Positions 17,072-24,838 of a stretch of 64,000 nucleotides of DNA are shown piece after piece (the first letter of the stretch is position 1; every line of letters starts with the position of its first letter). This DNA comes from Pseudoflavonifractor intestinihominis. Its GTDB lineage: Bacteria > Bacillota > Clostridia > Oscillospirales > Oscillospiraceae. The DNA is taken from contig NZ_JBBMFK010000022.1 in assembly GCF_040096055.1 (NCBI RefSeq), positions 3,964-67,963 on the forward strand, in the 5' to 3' direction. The position numbers and the translations under genes are program-made. The notes beneath the pieces are model-generated. The model saw nothing but the letters and a program-made list of their open reading frames with translations, searched no databases and had not been told where the DNA came from.

Positions 17072-19123
17072 TCACACCAATTTCAATTCAATTCCGTGAT
17101 CCCGCAGGATATAGTAGGCATTTGCCATGGCTGTATCGTCGGCAAAGCTGTCACGGGAGATAATAATTTTTGCCGGGGCATATTCGGTCATCTGCTCCAC
17201 GTCCTCCGGCTGCACATTCTCGGCCAAGCAGATCAGCAACAGGCAATCATCGCCCACACCATATACCGTTTTATTGTTAATGGAGAATGAGGTTACGGAG
17301 TAGGTCAGCGGCACACCCAGCTTAAGCATAATTTCATAAATCATGTCCAGGTCGGTACGCTCCGGCTTCACCCGGTGGATCATGCTGTTCATCCGCCGGT
17401 ATAGCAGATCAAGCTGCTCGTCCTCGATGGGTGTAGCGTCCCAGGTTTTCAGATTAGAGGTGTCCAGCTTGAACGCCTTAAATCCGACATCAATACCTTT
17501 CAATTCTTTCTGAATTTCTCGAACCACTTTTTCTTTAGGCTGGATTATCTCAACTGCTGGAGCTAACGAAGTAACTGTGTGTCCGCCAATTTTAACAGCA
17601 AATTTCTCCTCATAAATTGTTTCTGCAATTTTCTTCCCAGCTCTGCGGATGCGCTCCTTTCCTATCTCGCAGATATTCTTGTACCCGGCCTTGTACGCCT
17701 CGCTCTTTTCGTCGCACAGTTCGGGGAGCTGCACCAAGATAAAGCGCCGGTTGCCGCCGTCCTCGGCGTTAAGCTGCATCACTGCATGGGCGGTGGTGGC
17801 AGATCCAGAGAAGAAGTCAAGGACGATGTCACTATCGTTTTTGGCGGTTATATACTCAACTAATTTTTTAATGTCATCTATACTTTTAGGATTTTCAAAA
17901 ACTCTTTTACCATCAAATATCTTGACAAATTCATTGGTTGCAGTTTGCGCATAGCTAAAATGCACTGAACGCAACACCTCTTTATCCGCTTCAAAAAGAT
18001 TCATTCTGACGCGAGGAACCGTGGTTTCATCTTTTCCAAATACTACATGGCCCTTTTCAATTTCTTCTTGTAATCTTTCTGGTGTCGGATACCGCCATCC
18101 ACTTACTGGTTTTTTGCACACCTTTCCGGTAATAGGGTGTATTACATCGTACATAGGCCCGCCGCCACCAGGCCAATTTATATTACCATCATCTCTATAT
18201 GGCCCTTTCTCGTCAACTCGTGTAAACCGTGCCAAGGATTTGCGAGGATCATCAGCTGGCCAAGAGGCGTACAACGCCTTCAGGCCCTCATTTACTTTTG
18301 TCCAGTCATCGTTATATAAAGTGCGTAGGCGCTGGAACTCTTCCTTTACCTCGTCAATCCCCTCTTTTGTCGCCCGAAGAACAATGCCCTTTTCATAGAT
18401 GGTTGCAGCACTCTTGAAATAAACCAGCATATACTCATGCCCAACAGAAAAGTATTTTGCGTCATTTTTACGGTTCTTGTCATAAACAAGTGTCGCAACA
18501 TAGTTTTCCTCACCGAAAACCTCATCGCAAATTTTCTTGAGATTATATAATTCTGCATCATCAATGGAAATGAAAATCACACCATCGTCCCGCAGGAGGT
18601 TTGCCGCCAGCCGCAGACGTGGGTACATCATGTTGAGCCAGTTGGTATGAAAGCGCCCCATGGTTTCCGGGTTACTCTTGGTGGTCTGCTGGGTCACTTC
18701 CTTGTACCGGGCCATGGGGTCGGCAAAGTCATCGGCATAAACAAAATCGTTGCCGGTATTGTAGGGTGGGTCGATGTAAATCATCTTTACCTTGCGGTAA
18801 TAAGCCGTTTGCAGCAGCTTCAAAACCTCCAGATTGTCGCCCTCGATGTAGAGGTTCTGGGTGGTGTCCCAGTTGACGCTCTCTTCGGGGCAGGGACGCA
18901 GGGTGCCGGTGGAACGCTTCTGGGCCAGCCGCAGGCAGTCCGCCTTGCCTTTCCACTCAAACTTGTACTTCTCAAAATCGTTGTCGATGTACTCGCCGCA
19001 CAGAGAAAGCAGCTTGTCAATGTCCAGCTTGCCCTCGCTGACGCACTCCGGGAACACCGAGCGCAGCTTGTCCAGGTTGGTTTGTTCTATGTTCATGGAT
19101 AAACCATCAATCAGATTGTTCAT
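17072..19123 (-). CDS. mod: type III DNA methyltransferase Mod subunit
   Basis: A 683-residue N6-adenine methyltransferase giving sequence specificity and protection. The catalytic DPPYNTG is at about 118-124 and the AdoMet motif DFFSGSATTAHAV at about 436-448. The target-recognition region between them is A+T-rich, unlike the flanking motifs, suggesting a swapped specificity domain. The start at 19123 follows AGAGGAG; the later Met10 lacks a site. The gene overlaps the end of the upstream membrane protein gene by 17 bases. Confidence 0.93.
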   Translation of the reverse strand: MNNLIDGLSMNIEQTNLDKLRSVFPECVSEGKLDIDKLLSLCGEYIDNDFEKYKFEWKGKADCLRLAQKRSTGTLRPCPEESVNWDTTQNLYIEGDNLEVLKLLQTAYYRKVKMIYIDPPYNTGNDFVYADDFADPMARYKEVTQQTTKSNPETMGRFHTNWLNMMYPRLRLAANLLRDDGVIFISIDDAELYNLKKICDEVFGEENYVATLVYDKNRKNDAKYFSVGHEYMLVYFKSAATIYEKGIVLRATKEGIDEVKEEFQRLRTLYNDDWTKVNEGLKALYASWPADDPRKSLARFTRVDEKGPYRDDGNINWPGGGGPMYDVIHPITGKVCKKPVSGWRYPTPERLQEEIEKGHVVFGKDETTVPRVRMNLFEADKEVLRSVHFSYAQTATNEFVKIFDGKRVFENPKSIDDIKKLVEYITAKNDSDIVLDFFSGSATTAHAVMQLNAEDGGNRRFILVQLPELCDEKSEAYKAGYKNICEIGKERIRRAGKKIAETIYEEKFAVKIGGHTVTSLAPAVEIIQPKEKVVREIQKELKGIDVGFKAFKLDTSNLKTWDATPIEDEQLDLLYRRMNSMIHRVKPERTDLDMIYEIMLKLGVPLTYSVTSFSINNKTVYGVGDDCLLLICLAENVQPEDVEQMTEYAPAKIIISRDSFADDTAMANAYYILRDHGIELKLV

Positions 19124-19868
19124 GCTGATTCTCCTCTTGCATTTCTTTCCTTATTGCTGCCTCTAAACGGTCAAACATTGCTGCATCCCGCTTATTTAGT
19201 TTCTTCATAACAATTACCATTACGATAATTACAGCTACTACAATCAAGCACAGTAGAACTAAAAACGGCAAAATACTCACAGGATTTTCTTTACGTGTAA
19301 GAATGATCTGATTAGAGGGATTATTGATTAAATTTAACTCGCTGATCCCCTCTAAGCGATAATCGAAGTTAATAAGAGGGATACCTCCATCACTTATTAT
19401 ATCAACCGTAAACATTTCTCCTGGATTAAGCAAAAAATTATCAATGGTCAGTTTCTGATTGCTAAAACTACTATTTTCGACGACTTCTTCCCTGATATAC
19501 TGATTGGAGCAATCGCCTATATTAACCGATAATATCTCGTCTGTTTCCCCAAAAGCAATAATAAATGGCCGCAAAAAGTCACTATTTGTTATTGGGTAAG
19601 CTCCAGTATTTTGAATTACAATCGAAGTTATGCACGGTTTTGAAACCTCACGTTCTCCGTACAATAATTTCAAGTTACTATCGTTTCCCAGCATCAGTAC
19701 AAGACTTTTGCTATTTGTCGTTATACAACTAAGCTCTTTCTGCGGAAGTGTCACAGGCTGTTTGGAAATCCAGATTGTAAGGCAGATGCTTCCGATAGCC
19801 ACAAGAAAACTGATTATATTAAAAGCAACCGAATATTTGTTGTAAAAATCAGTTATTTTCTTTCGCAT
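19107..19868 (-). CDS. two-helix membrane protein with extracytoplasmic domain, in the Mod/Res operon
   Basis: I prefer ATG 19868 over the TTG nine bases earlier; it sits inside the end of the SNF2 gene. The 253-residue protein has a membrane helix near residues 15-35 (SVAFNIISFLVAIGSICLTIWI). About 150 residues of beta-rich sequence follow (ITSIVIQNTGAYPITNSDF, FLLNPGEMFTVDII), then a second helix near 205-230 and a basic/charged tail. Not recognised. A+T-rich like the other membrane gene. It overlaps both neighbours, so its expression is tied to the helicase and mod. Confidence 0.72.
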   Translation of the reverse strand: MRKKITDFYNKYSVAFNIISFLVAIGSICLTIWISKQPVTLPQKELSCITTNSKSLVLMLGNDSNLKLLYGEREVSKPCITSIVIQNTGAYPITNSDFLRPFIIAFGETDEILSVNIGDCSNQYIREEVVENSSFSNQKLTIDNFLLNPGEMFTVDIISDGGIPLINFDYRLEGISELNLINNPSNQIILTRKENPVSILPFLVLLCLIVVAVIIVMVIVMKKLNKRDAAMFDRLEAAIRKEMQEENQHEQSD

Positions 19869-22518
19869 TCTTATCAATCACCACCACAAATTCTCTCTGC
19901 ACCCTTGCCGTCAGCTTTTCTTTGTCGGCAAAAGATTTCATTTTTTCTTCCAGCTCCATATCCAGCCGCATGGCGTCAAAGAACTGGCTCTCCTGGTGCT
20001 TCATATATTCCTGCCGAAGCTGGTTGATTTTCTTCTGTGCAGCCAGACGTTTCAGCCGGTCGCCGGTGACGGCCTCCAGCTCCGCTTGCGCCTGCTGTAC
20101 CTGGCTGTCCAGGGTGTTCAGTTCTCGGCTCAATGCCGCCTTATCAGCGGACACTTGCTGCTTCATCCGCTCCATTTCCTCGGCCTGGGCAGGCGAAAGG
20201 CGCTCCAGTTGCTCCGCCATCATCTTATCACTCGGCACCAGCCGATCCAGCGGGTGGGGGCGGCTGGTTCCTTTTAACCAGTGGGGGGATCTCCGCTCAT
20301 CCTCCGTGCTGCTCTCCACCGGCAAGTCAAAGATGCTGCGGCAAGCTGCATCGTCCAGGGCCTTGCCGCTATCCGTCAAACCGCACAGTACGGCGTGTTC
20401 TGTGCGGCTGGAGCCTGAAACCAGGGTGACAGTATAAAGGGCTATCTGGCACGGCGCCTGCACCGTCGGGATGGTCAGCACTCCCTCGTTGGCACACTCC
20501 AGCTCGTGGAGAATCCCACGGCCTATGATACTGGACAGGGTAATCTGTCCGGCCTTGGGTTTGAAGTCTTTTGCCATGCCGTACATCTTCTGGCTGCGAT
20601 AGGGCCGGTTCCGGCTCCCCGTCCAGTAGTAGAACAGCACCGGCAGTTCCCGGTACTCCGTGGCCGTGATCGTACGGTTGAATTCGTCAATCACAAAACG
20701 GCAATCATCGTTCTTTTCATTATAACGAGTAAAAAACCATTTGGTAATTTCCCAGAGGTCGTTGTTCAGCTCCTGTCCACGGCGATTCACATACTTGGGA
20801 TTGATCTTCACCTTGTCGGCCAGTTCCTTGGTGAAGGTGGTAAACAGAATATCCTCCGCTGCGGAGACGGTCTGCCGGTTATCTTCCTCGTGGGTACTCA
20901 GGGTGTGGCGGTATGCCTGCTCAATCTGCGCCCTGGGCCGCAACCGCTGGGCAATGACCGGAAAGGCTGCTTTTACATCATCTGTAAAACCGCCCAGCAC
21001 GTCATCGGTAATACCAAAGACACCGTCTGTCACCAGCATCCGCTTGTTGACCAGCTCCAGCTTGCGAACATCGGCAAAGTTGTTCTTGTCGATGAAGGCC
21101 ACTGACAGCACATCGTTTTCCTGACCCAGCCGGTGGCAGCGGTCGATACGCTGCTCCAGCTTTAAGGTGTTGTACAGCAAGTCGTAGTGGATGATGAAAG
21201 CAGCCTCCTCCAGATTGAAGCCCTTGGCACCGTTATCGGTAGAAATCAGCACCTCGCCATCCTCCTTGAACTGGTGGATCACGGAGTAATCGGCGCTGCC
21301 GTTGTAGGCCAGAGTGCGGTACCGGCCAGAAAGAAGATTCTGGAGCATCTTCTGGGTTTCCACGCTCTCGGTGAAGATAACCGCTTTCTGTTTGGCTCCC
21401 GTTTTCTTCATAAGGGAAAATCCCTGTTTGAGAACGGTCAGCAGCTCACCGGCCTTGGCATCCTGGGGAATGCTTTCGGCTACGGTTTGAATCTCTTGCC
21501 ATTGGCTTAGTTCGTCCGCTGCGTTTTCCAGCCCCTGGAGCCGCTTGACGATACCTTTGATGGTTTGCAAAATTGCCGCCGTAGAGGAACCCAACAGGCC
21601 AAGTAACCGCAGAGCCAGGTCATATTGGTTCATTTCGGGAAAGGCTCTCTTTTCCGTCTGGTTGATGTAGGCGTACAGCAGCTCATAGAGCTGCCGCTCT
21701 GCCTTGCCGGGGGTGTACTCCACGGTCAGCAGCACACGTTCCGTCACCTTGGCGTAGTGCTTGGCCTGGGAACGGAGGGTACGGAAACAATAGCGGCTGA
21801 CCTGTTCGCTGAGTTCCGGGTAGTTCTCTGGTCGGCGCAGATACCGGGCCAGAAACTCTTTTTCTCCCGGCAGCAGCGTTTCGTCGATGAACCAGATCAG
21901 ACCGTATAAGTCCATGATGTTCTTTTCAATGGGAGTGCCGGTCAGCAGCAGCTTGAAAGAATCACCGGCGATCCGCTTGAGGGCCTTGGCCTGCTTGTTG
22001 TCCTCCTGGTAGACCGGGGACAGGGCGTTAGCCTCTTCAAATACCGTCAAGTCCCAGTTGACCACCTTTGCAGCCTCCTCGTTGTCGGCGGCAAAGTCGT
22101 AGGTGGTTACGACTATGGCATCCTGGATAAAGGCGTTGGGATGGTCGGGGGCGCTGTGGGCCTGCCATTCTTTGCGGCTGGTCAAAACCACATAGGGAAC
22201 GGTATAGAATCGATCCAGCATTTCCGTCCACTGGTGCAGCAGGTCGGCATTGGGAATAACCAGCAGAATCCGGCTGCATCCCTCCAGCCACTTTTGATTG
22301 ATGACCAGCATGGCCTCGTGGCTCTTGCCCATACCGGCTTCATCGCACAGGACAGCACCTTTCTGATAGGGGGAACGCAGGGCAAAGCTGGCCGCTGCAA
22401 TTTGGAACGGATAGATTTCAATGTCCGATGATGCAAAGACCGGAATAAACTGTTCTGCTTCCGGCAGTTGTTCCAAAAGCCGGGCCTTGTAATAGGCATG
22501 AAACGGTGTTTGCGGCAT
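19849..22518 (-). CDS. SNF2/RapA-like SF2 ATPase, first gene of the defence-like operon
   Basis: This 889-residue protein has the SF2 motifs of SNF2-type translocases: LCDEAGMGKSHEAM (Walker A, about 58-70), VFEEANAL in place of the usual DEAH (about 159-166), LLLTGTPIEKN (motif III) and QRIDRCHRLGQ (motif VI, about 474-484). The C-terminal 350 residues end in a coiled coil (about 770-860). The Walker B glutamate is kept, so ATPase activity is plausible. SNF2 ATPases occur in defence systems such as DISARM. It has a strong SD (AAAGGGGGG) and a hairpin 118 bases upstream. Confidence 0.85.
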   Translation of the reverse strand: MPQTPFHAYYKARLLEQLPEAEQFIPVFASSDIEIYPFQIAAASFALRSPYQKGAVLCDEAGMGKSHEAMLVINQKWLEGCSRILLVIPNADLLHQWTEMLDRFYTVPYVVLTSRKEWQAHSAPDHPNAFIQDAIVVTTYDFAADNEEAAKVVNWDLTVFEEANALSPVYQEDNKQAKALKRIAGDSFKLLLTGTPIEKNIMDLYGLIWFIDETLLPGEKEFLARYLRRPENYPELSEQVSRYCFRTLRSQAKHYAKVTERVLLTVEYTPGKAERQLYELLYAYINQTEKRAFPEMNQYDLALRLLGLLGSSTAAILQTIKGIVKRLQGLENAADELSQWQEIQTVAESIPQDAKAGELLTVLKQGFSLMKKTGAKQKAVIFTESVETQKMLQNLLSGRYRTLAYNGSADYSVIHQFKEDGEVLISTDNGAKGFNLEEAAFIIHYDLLYNTLKLEQRIDRCHRLGQENDVLSVAFIDKNNFADVRKLELVNKRMLVTDGVFGITDDVLGGFTDDVKAAFPVIAQRLRPRAQIEQAYRHTLSTHEEDNRQTVSAAEDILFTTFTKELADKVKINPKYVNRRGQELNNDLWEITKWFFTRYNEKNDDCRFVIDEFNRTITATEYRELPVLFYYWTGSRNRPYRSQKMYGMAKDFKPKAGQITLSSIIGRGILHELECANEGVLTIPTVQAPCQIALYTVTLVSGSSRTEHAVLCGLTDSGKALDDAACRSIFDLPVESSTEDERRSPHWLKGTSRPHPLDRLVPSDKMMAEQLERLSPAQAEEMERMKQQVSADKAALSRELNTLDSQVQQAQAELEAVTGDRLKRLAAQKKINQLRQEYMKHQESQFFDAMRLDMELEEKMKSFADKEKLTARVQREFVVVIDKNAKENN

Positions 22519-22635
22519 GGCAATTCCCCCCTTTTTCTTTTATTTACACTCCTTTTTATTATGGCAGATATTGACGAAAAACGCAACGACGATTGATTCC
22601 TTTATTTAAGGGGAAAATGTCATTTTCAAAATAAA

Positions 22636-22666
22636 GACCACAGTCAGTGCCGGACTGATTGTGGTC
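22636..22666 (-). terminator. hairpin upstream of the SNF2 operon
   Basis: GACCACAGTCAGT (22636-22648) pairs with ACTGATTGTGGTC (22654-22666) with a single G-U. On the minus strand it is followed by TTTATTTTG. It sits between the element end and the SNF2 gene, so it either stops transcription entering from outside or acts as an attenuator of the operon. A TATAAT lies about 15 bases upstream on the minus strand. Confidence 0.65.
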
Positions 22667-22746
22667 AAAAAGCATTATAAAAATGTGATATTGTTTATGC
22701 CTTAATTCGTTGCTGAATGGTAAAACACCCTTGACAAATCTCTTTC

Positions 22747-23088
22747 CAGAAAAAGATGTTAGAGGACTATGCCCGCCGGAATGGGCTACCGAACCCCACC
22801 CACTTCACCGATGACGGTGTATCAGGAACCCGCTTTGACCGTCCCGGCTTTCTGGCGATGATGGAGGAAGTCGAGGCCGGACGGGTGGAGGCCATCGTCA
22901 TAAAGGACATGAGCCGCCTGGGGCGCGACTATCTGAAAGTCGGCCAGGTCATGGAGATTTTGCGGCAGCGCGGTGTCCGGCTGATCGCCATCAATGACGG
23001 TGTGGACAGTCTAAAAGGCGATGATGATTTTACCCCTTTCCGCAACATTATGAAGAACATAAGCTGTTTGGGAAGGGTGTTCTGCTGA
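22747..23088 (+). pseudogene. serine recombinase, 3' part of the split gene, itself truncated
   Basis: The frame opens exactly where the fragment at 2217 stops: Q-K-K-M-L-E-D-Y-A-R-R-N-G, then DRPGFLAMMEEVEAG, KDMSRLGRDYLKVGQVMEIL and FTPFRNIM. Here family similarity ends and a short unrelated tail closes at 23088. The recombinase and zinc-ribbon domains are missing, so it is a remnant even without the 20-kb insertion. Confidence 0.88.
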
Positions 23089-23158
23089 ATCACTCTTTTT
23101 CGACAAAACGATGCGGTTCAATCGCAAACCGTTTTCATAGAATGTTGTCAGGTGTATG

Positions 23159-23192
23159 CCCGGACTGCGGATGCAGCCGGGTCTTTTCTTTT
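23159..23192 (+). terminator. terminator behind the recombinase remnant
   Basis: CCCGGACTGC (23159-23168) pairs with GCAGCCGGG (23173-23181) with one unpaired base, followed by a T-rich tract on the plus strand. It is oriented to end the split rightward recombinase gene. Confidence 0.65.
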
Positions 23193-23197
23193 TCCCA

Positions 23198-24838
23198 TTA
23201 TACCACACCAACAAAGCGGTAAAAGATTTTAATGTCCTGACGGCGCTGACCGTCTATAACGGAGCGTTCTCCGATCTCGATGTGGTCAATCAGTTCCTCA
23301 ACGATTTCCCGGTCAAGCTCCTGCACATTCAGGTAGCGGCGGACGATGCCTGCCCACTGTCGGATATTTTCAACCTCCTGCCGGGCTTTTCGTTCCTCTG
23401 CCAGAAGAACCTCCAGACGCTCTGCCTTTTGGATGCGTTCCTGTTCACTTTTTTGAATCAGGACAGCAAAGGTGTCGTTGTTGATTATGCCGCTGACCTT
23501 ATCTTCATAAAGTTTAGCGGTCATGTGTTCCAGCTCTCCGATACGCCGCCGCAACCGGCTGATTTCCAGTTTGGAATCCTCCTGTCTGGCTGCGCTTTCG
23601 GAAAGTATCTGCTGTTTCAGCTTGTCCAGCACGGCATTTTCATCCTGTGCTACCGCCCGGCTGTGCGCCCTGATTTCATTCAGCACCAGCGTTTTCAGCG
23701 AGATTTCATAAATCCGATGCCAGGAACAGGCGCTGCGTCCGGTGGTGGCAAAGTGGGAGCAGATATAGGAAACATATCGCTTGGATGTCCCATTTTTTCT
23801 GCGCTGGGTCTCGCGGGTGGCTGCCAGAGGATGCCCACAATCGGCACAGACCAGTTTGCCGGTGAACAGGGCGGGCAGAGGGGCGGCATGATTTGCCACC
23901 TGCTGTTTGACTGCCCGGTTCTTTTCCTGAACCGCCTCCCACAGTTCCCGGTCAACGATTGCTTCGTGGGCATCCTCGTGGCAAATCCATTCCGTTTCCG
24001 GCTTCTGTATCATGGTTTTGTCCTTGTAGGAATGGGAGCCGGTGCGGTTCTGTGTGACTATGCCGAGATAAACAGTATCGTTCAGGATGTTTTTTACCGT
24101 GGCATAGGTCCAAAGTTTGGAGTATTTGCAGCTGCCCTTTTTTCCGTAGTGCAGTTCCCAATGCCAGCGGGGAGAAAGGATGCTTTTCTCGTTCAGTGCC
24201 GCCGCAATCTTGCCGTAGGCCATGCCGGAGCAGCGCATCCGGTAGATTTCCCGCACCACAGCGGCGGCTTCTTCATCCACCACCAGCCGGTGTTTGTCCT
24301 CATCGCTCTTGCGGTATCCGTAAGGAGCGTAGGCGGTCAAGTATTGGCCGCTTTTCTTTTTGGCGTACAGCACCGATTTGATTTTTCCCGACAGGTCTTT
24401 CAGATGGTAGTCGTTCATCAAACTGCGGAAGTGCAGCATATCGGTGTTGTCGCCCTCGCTGTCCAGACAGTCCAGCACAGATACAAACCGGCAGCCCAGG
24501 GACGGGAAAATCACATCCGTATAGCGGCCCACCTTCACAAAGTCACGCCCCAGGCGGGACAGGTCTTTAACCAGAATCAGGTTAATCAGGCCGTGGCGGG
24601 CGTCCTCCAGCATTTCCAAAAATCCGGGCCGCTGAAAATTCCCGCCGCTGTACCCATCGTCCCGATAGGTCTTGACCTCGATCCAGCCGTTGAGCATGAC
24701 AAATTTGGAGAGAATTTCGTACTGATTTTCTATGCTGGCCGATTCATCGCCGGGGATATAGTTCTTTGCCTTTGCGGAATTGGAGGCATCGTCCACGCTC
24801 AGGCGGCAGTAGATGCCGACCTTATATTGCTTCTTCAA
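23198..24838 (-). CDS. large serine recombinase, second of an overlapping pair
   Basis: The frame is open from 24973, but the conserved part begins K-K-Q-Y-K-V-G-I-Y-C-R-L-S. A TTG at 24838 has GGAGG seven bases upstream, giving 546 residues and a 17-base overlap with the preceding recombinase gene. The catalytic motif is IYCRLSVDD. DLSRLGRDFVKVGRY, the zinc ribbon CADCGHPL and a coiled coil near 400-470 follow. Complete in appearance. Its role next to a second recombinase is probably cooperative integration/excision, as in paired recombinases of other elements. Confidence 0.9.
   Translation of the reverse strand: MKKQYKVGIYCRLSVDDASNSAKAKNYIPGDESASIENQYEILSKFVMLNGWIEVKTYRDDGYSGGNFQRPGFLEMLEDARHGLINLILVKDLSRLGRDFVKVGRYTDVIFPSLGCRFVSVLDCLDSEGDNTDMLHFRSLMNDYHLKDLSGKIKSVLYAKKKSGQYLTAYAPYGYRKSDEDKHRLVVDEEAAAVVREIYRMRCSGMAYGKIAAALNEKSILSPRWHWELHYGKKGSCKYSKLWTYATVKNILNDTVYLGIVTQNRTGSHSYKDKTMIQKPETEWICHEDAHEAIVDRELWEAVQEKNRAVKQQVANHAAPLPALFTGKLVCADCGHPLAATRETQRRKNGTSKRYVSYICSHFATTGRSACSWHRIYEISLKTLVLNEIRAHSRAVAQDENAVLDKLKQQILSESAARQEDSKLEISRLRRRIGELEHMTAKLYEDKVSGIINNDTFAVLIQKSEQERIQKAERLEVLLAEERKARQEVENIRQWAGIVRRYLNVQELDREIVEELIDHIEIGERSVIDGQRRQDIKIFYRFVGVV

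Larger units (their letters stand above)
2303..22747. mobile_element. inferred 20.4-kb integrative mobilizable element with defence cargo
   Basis: The boundaries are inferred from the split recombinase gene. The left flank ends tcgaacc at 2302 and the right flank resumes ccagaaaaag at 22746. Removing the DNA between them, with one copy of the CC dinucleotide, restores the family sequence S-N-S-I-S-N-Q-K-K-M-L. The interval holds a full serine recombinase (6442-8361), TnpV and TnpW, two replication proteins, a MobA/MobL relaxase and a cargo operon, but no secretion genes. This is what an IME needs and nothing more. A 2-bp repeat is usual for serine recombinase crossovers. Alternatively it could be a composite of two elements (2.3-13.4 kb and the cargo). 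Confidence 0.7.

Noticed and set aside
22724..23081. 9-bp inverted repeat AACACCCTT/AAGGGTGTT around the recombinase remnant
   Set aside because: It is too short and does not coincide with the inferred insertion junction at 22746; probably chance.
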